Positions 5,672 through 8,748 of a stretch of DNA of 8,748 bases are shown in pieces. How positions within the stretch are numbered: the stretch's first letter is position 1; each line of letters begins with the position of its first letter. The DNA is from CAYFQV01 sp964654185 (GTDB lineage Bacteria; Spirochaetota; Spirochaetia; DSM-27196; PWMO01), in NCBI GenBank assembly GCA_964654185.1, contig CAZZIE010000163.1:1-8748 (forward strand), given 5' to 3'. Under the pieces are notes generated by a model, which was not told the DNA's origin, did no database searches, and saw only the letters and a list, made by a program, of their open reading frames with translations. The position numbers were made by a program, and so were the translations under genes.

Positions 5672-8407
5672 ATGCGTCGCGCAATTGTTCATGGTTTGCT
5701 GCTCGTGCTCATGGCAGTCGCCCTCATCGGGTGCACTCAGGTTGTTGGTGACCCGGGGGCCGGGGACTCGGGCTTCGGGGACTCGGGGTCCGGCGGCAAT
5801 GACGACGGACAGGTGGACGGTGCGGTGGCGTCGATTACGGTCAATGGCCGAGTCGTCGATCCTTCAGGCACTCTCTCTCGCGACGCCTACTTCGTGGACG
5901 CGCTCCTCTATCCCGAGGAGAGCTCGCCCACGGTGGTGGTGCAGTACACCGGGGCGATCGGTGTCACGGTGAACGGCACCCCGGTCTCTTCCGGTACGCC
6001 GATCGTCGTGAGCGGCACCCCGGCTTCGGCGGACATAGACATCACCGCCGGCTTCGAGACGTGGCGGCACAAGCTTACCTTCCACCAGGCGCCGGAGCAG
6101 GAGCTGACCTCCTTCCAGTTCACGCAGAGCACGTACCCTGCACTCCCAGGAAACCACGCAGCAGCCTCGATCAACACGACCGATAATCAGGTCCTCATTG
6201 AAATTCCAACGGAGCTCACCGGCCTCGAGGCAAGCCTCGTCCCGACCTTCGAGACGAACGCATTCGACACCGTAGTGCGGACCGGGGGGAGCACCGTCAC
6301 ATCCGGCTCCACCAGCCTTGATTTCACGCAGCCCATCGTGCTGCAGCTCGCCTTCGCACCGTTCAGGTCGAGCTTTTCCGGACCTGCCGTGCGGAGCTCG
6401 CTCGAGTACGTGGAGACCTACACGGTCTTCGCCTCCGCGACACCGCCCGGACCCACCGAGCTCGTGAGCTTCGGATTCGCCGCCGGCGACAACCCGTCGC
6501 AGGGTTGGGGTAGCGATGCGAACGGCGACCTGACCGGCACACTCGTGAGTGGGGCCGACGTCTTTATCCGCCTCCCGGACGGCAGCGACGTGACCACGCT
6601 CGTGGCGACCTTCGCGACCGGTGGCGGCGCTGTCACCGTCGCGGGTGTGCCGCAGACCGCGGGAGTGTCCGCGCAGGACTTCACCGAGCCTGTCGACTAC
6701 GTGGTCGCCGACGGTTCAACCGAGACCTACACCGTCATTGCCGCGCCGGCGGACGCCGCGGACGTGGATGCGGTCGTAGACGCGCTCGGCTCGCTCGCCG
6801 TGGGCTACCAACTGGGTGACAGCGCGGCAAGCGTGACCGGCGGGCTTACGCTTCCTCCAAGCGCCGCCGCCGGCGTCGCGGTCTCCTGGGACGCATCCGA
6901 TCTTGCCACCGTCGAAGACGACGGGACGGTCACACCGCCGCAGTTTCACGAGTCGAACGAGAGCGGAACTCTCGTGGCGACGCTCAGCAAGGGCGGCTAC
7001 TCGCGGACACTCGAGTTTGACATCACCGTGATCGCGCAGGGACCGGATCTCCGCGTTCGCTACGGCGGTTCGGTGGTGTCCGCTGGGGCACCGCCCAGCA
7101 GCGGTCTTGGAACCGATTTTGGTACCCGTACCGAAGGCAGCGACCTCAGTCGTGACTTCGCCCTGTGGAATGACGGCAACCAGGAACTCGCAGTGAACTC
7201 GGTCACCGTGACGAGCAGCACGCCGTTCACGCTCTCCGGATTCACCGGCGGAACGATCGCTGCCGGGGGATCCCAGACGCTCACGGTCACCTACGATTCA
7301 GACTACGCGCTCGGTGAGCGGACCGCGACCATCTCGATCTCGAGCGACGACACCGACGTCGCGAGCTACACCTTCGGGGTCAGGGGCCTGACGATACCGG
7401 CACGACCGGGCACGCTCTCAGCCGGCAGCGAGACGACAACGACCGTCGACCTCTCGTGGCCGGACGACTCCGCGCTCAACACCGGGTACTCGTTGCGCTA
7501 CGATGCGCTCGCGTTCACGACCTACGATCCCGGCCAGGAGATCTCGATCGATCTCGGCGACGTGACGAGCCGAACGGTGAGCGGCCTCGATCCCGGCAGG
7601 ACCTACGAGTTCCGGATCTACGCGACCGGCGCCGGTGAGACGAGCGGGTTCACCTCCGCAACGACCTACACCGTCCCGAGCGCGCCGGCAAACGTGAGCA
7701 TCCGCCCGCTCGGCGGATCGGGGCACGCCACCCTCTACGCGCAGTACGACGACGTAAGCCTGCAGGACTACCCGGATCTCACCTACGAGATCTTCACGGC
7801 GGCGGGACCGGGCGAGGTGGGGACGAAGCCTGGTTCGCCGTCTCACTCCGGCGCACCGTTCCTCGGGTTCGAGATCGACGCGCTCAGCGAATGGACGGAG
7901 TACACGATCTGGGTGGACGCGGTGACGCCGACGGGCCGCGCATCCGTTGGGCCTCTCTACGGCGATGAGTACGGCACGGGCGCGGAGCAGATCACGAAGA
8001 CCTACCTCGCCCCGGCAAGCGCGAGCGGTGGGGACGCGTTCACCACGATCGGGACCGACCGATTCACCGCGAACTGGACAGACGCTTCCATCGCGAACGA
8101 CGCGTACAGCGTGATCTACGGCAAGGTGAGCGTCTACGGGACGTTCTCCACCGATCTCGAGGAGACGAGCATCCTGAACTCGATCCTTGGTCGCACCGTG
8201 GACGGGACCGACGTGATCGTCACCGACGCCCAGGCGGGAATCGAGAGCACCGGATCCGGCGCCGGAAGCGCGACCTCGCTCGAGGTTGACGGGGCGAGCG
8301 GACTCGACTCTGATGCGGAGTACCACGTGTGGGTCGAACCGAGCATCATAGGGATCGTTTCGCCGGGAACGAGGCTCTACCTGGGAATAGTGACGACCGC
8401 GCCGTGA
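5672..8407 (+). CDS. multidomain surface lipoprotein (cadherin-like/Ig-like/ASH-like/FN3-like)
   Basis: The 911-residue protein starts at ATG 5672, with GGAGG 5 nt upstream; the frame is open further upstream, but the signal peptide fixes this start. MRRAIVHGLLLVLMAVALIGC is a type II signal peptide with lipobox LIGC and lipidated Cys21. A Gly/Asp/Ser linker follows (26-50). Domains, by texture: cadherin-like beta-sandwich (about 51-138); DUF5018/cadherin-like repeats at about 144-256 (LTSFQFTQSTYPAL...ETYTVFASA) and 262-358 (LVSFGFAAGDN...ETYTVIAAP); atrophied bacterial Ig-like domain (364-455, VSWDASDLATVEDDGTV); choice-of-anchor-D/ASH-like domain (459-574, DFGTRTEGSDLSRDFALWNDG); FN3-like domains at about 578-668 (VDLSWPDDS, GLDPGRTYEFRIYA), 670-778 and 784-911. 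There is no catalytic motif. It is probably a membrane-anchored adhesin or structural surface protein; partner unknown. Beta-strand domains run to the last residue, with no extra anchor. Confidence 0.88.
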   Translation: MRRAIVHGLLLVLMAVALIGCTQVVGDPGAGDSGFGDSGSGGNDDGQVDGAVASITVNGRVVDPSGTLSRDAYFVDALLYPEESSPTVVVQYTGAIGVTVNGTPVSSGTPIVVSGTPASADIDITAGFETWRHKLTFHQAPEQELTSFQFTQSTYPALPGNHAAASINTTDNQVLIEIPTELTGLEASLVPTFETNAFDTVVRTGGSTVTSGSTSLDFTQPIVLQLAFAPFRSSFSGPAVRSSLEYVETYTVFASATPPGPTELVSFGFAAGDNPSQGWGSDANGDLTGTLVSGADVFIRLPDGSDVTTLVATFATGGGAVTVAGVPQTAGVSAQDFTEPVDYVVADGSTETYTVIAAPADAADVDAVVDALGSLAVGYQLGDSAASVTGGLTLPPSAAAGVAVSWDASDLATVEDDGTVTPPQFHESNESGTLVATLSKGGYSRTLEFDITVIAQGPDLRVRYGGSVVSAGAPPSSGLGTDFGTRTEGSDLSRDFALWNDGNQELAVNSVTVTSSTPFTLSGFTGGTIAAGGSQTLTVTYDSDYALGERTATISISSDDTDVASYTFGVRGLTIPARPGTLSAGSETTTTVDLSWPDDSALNTGYSLRYDALAFTTYDPGQEISIDLGDVTSRTVSGLDPGRTYEFRIYATGAGETSGFTSATTYTVPSAPANVSIRPLGGSGHATLYAQYDDVSLQDYPDLTYEIFTAAGPGEVGTKPGSPSHSGAPFLGFEIDALSEWTEYTIWVDAVTPTGRASVGPLYGDEYGTGAEQITKTYLAPASASGGDAFTTIGTDRFTANWTDASIANDAYSVIYGKVSVYGTFSTDLEETSILNSILGRTVDGTDVIVTDAQAGIESTGSGAGSATSLEVDGASGLDSDAEYHVWVEPSIIGIVSPGTRLYLGIVTTAP
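5761..5790 (+). repeat. two 15-bp near-identical units encoding GDSG-rich linker
   Basis: CGGGGACTCGGG occurs at 5761-5772 and again at 5776-5787, a 15-bp period. It encodes the GDSGFGDSGSG linker just after the lipidated cysteine. In-register repeats like this can change linker length by slippage without breaking the frame. Confidence 0.6.
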
Positions 8408-8555
8408 GGCGGAGTACCGCGAGTGCGGCCCGCAGCTGCGCTCCATCCGGTATCAGAACGTGTGGACCCTCGAGATCGACCCCTGCCGCGGCAGCTCCCA
8501 TGATGCCGCGGAGTTCGCGATCCGGATGCCACGAAGAACTGCCCCACCTTCCTGA
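8394..8555 (+). other. coding-like open frame downstream of the lipoprotein, unidentified
   Basis: A frame shifted relative to the lipoprotein is open from 8394 to TGA 8553-8555 and reads EYRECGPQLRSIRYQNVW then TLEIDPCRGSSHDAAEFAIRM. It has an ordinary amino-acid mix, which is notable for so short a stretch, but no clear start codon or ribosome-binding site, and I recognise no family. It could be the tail of a lost gene or chance in GC-rich DNA. Confidence 0.2.
8486..8511. terminator. hairpin between convergent genes, terminator-like but without a T-tract
   Basis: CCGCGGCA (8486-8493) and TGCCGCGG (8504-8511) form a perfect 8-bp GC-rich stem with a 10-nt loop. It lies 78 nt after the lipoprotein stop and 63 nt before the convergent membrane-protein gene ends, where a bidirectional terminator would be expected. 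No run of T follows on either strand, so intrinsic termination is uncertain. Confidence 0.3.
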
Positions 8556-8573
8556 CCGACGGCGCTTCCCCGG

Positions 8574-8748
8574 CTACTCGCCTCTGATCGCCACCAGCGG
8601 CACGAGGAAGCAGAGCAATACGACCACGAATGAGCCGAGCATGATGGGTGCGATTCCGATGAGCGCTCCCTGCGGATACGCGATCTGCAGTGCCACCCGT
8701 GCGCTCCAGAGCGCGGTCATCGCCGCGAGTTGTACGCGCATCACGAAG
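8574..8748 (-). CDS. membrane protein, C-terminal end only
   Basis: A minus-strand frame enters from the right edge and stops at TAG 8576-8574, giving 57 visible residues. The sequence (RVQLAAMTALWSARVALQIAYPQG, then GIAPIMLGSFVVVLLCFLVPLVAIRGE) has a strongly hydrophobic segment at about 28-54 ending in a short basic/acidic tail. This fits the last transmembrane helix of an inner-membrane protein, with a possible further helix at 7-24. ATG at 8741-8739 could be an internal methionine or a start; only seven bases precede it, so this cannot be decided. It converges on the lipoprotein gene. Family unknown. Confidence 0.55.
   Translation of the reverse strand, partial: FVMRVQLAAMTALWSARVALQIAYPQGALIGIAPIMLGSFVVVLLCFLVPLVAIRGE

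Noticed and set aside
7418..8446. 342-codon minus-strand frame antisense to the lipoprotein
   Set aside because: An Arg/Val/Asp-rich shadow caused by GC-biased third positions of the lipoprotein gene; no motif and no ribosome-binding site.
1..8748. CRISPR arrays, tRNA, rRNA, riboswitches
   Set aside because: No regularly spaced repeats, tRNA-like or rRNA-like sequences were recognised on either strand.

Overview
This is a GC-rich bacterial window, mostly about 65-70% GC, with one clearly AT-richer island. It comes from a bacterium that makes large exported lipoproteins built from Ig-like and fibronectin-type domains. That fits an environmental Spirochaetota-type genome or a similar Gram-negative lineage, but no marker gene fixes the taxonomy, so the lineage is only a guess. 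There are no rRNA, tRNA or CRISPR features.

Left edge to 4747: every gene is on the minus strand. From right to left the transcription order is: a frameshifted DUF4386-like membrane protein (4747-4234), an alpha/beta-hydrolase (4237-3509), a flavodoxin-fold NAD(P)H oxidoreductase with a Cys cluster (3512-2730), a second DUF4386-like membrane protein cut short at its C-terminus (2719-2309), a short-chain dehydrogenase (2265-1432), and an N-terminally truncated zinc-free MDR oxidoreductase (1283-462). At the left edge is the start of a RelE/ParE (HigB, Gp49-like) toxin (167-1). The first four genes are coupled by 4-bp stop/start overlaps (GTGA, ATGA) or a 10-nt gap with strong Shine-Dalgarno sites, so they were built as one operon. 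The families suggest redox or hydrolytic handling of small organic molecules, with membrane helpers.

The operon looks eroded. The hydrolase appears to have lost its nucleophile-elbow segment in frame. The first membrane protein has a frameshift and a missing middle. The second membrane protein ends abruptly. The MDR enzyme lacks its N-terminal ~50 residues and an internal stretch. Only the flavodoxin-fold protein and the dehydrogenase look whole. The dehydrogenase sits on a ~1.05-kb low-GC segment bounded by a perfect 14-bp inverted repeat (1341-1354 and 2381-2394). The GC breakpoints and the truncation of the membrane protein fall at or beside those repeats. This is the most unusual structure in the window and suggests an inserted passenger element without a transposase.

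4748 to 8407, plus strand: a divergent intergenic region, a poorly characterised open frame (4838-5293) that may be a gene remnant, a 378-nt stretch with an AT-rich promoter-like patch near 5580, and then a 911-residue lipoprotein (5672-8407). The lipoprotein has a lipobox, a Gly/Asp/Ser linker, cadherin-like/DUF5018-like beta-sandwiches, an atrophied bacterial Ig-like domain, a choice-of-anchor-D/ASH-like domain and about three FN3-like domains.

8408 to 8748: a hairpin lies between convergent genes, inside a coding-like but unidentified open frame. The window closes with the C-terminal end of a minus-strand membrane protein (8574-8748).
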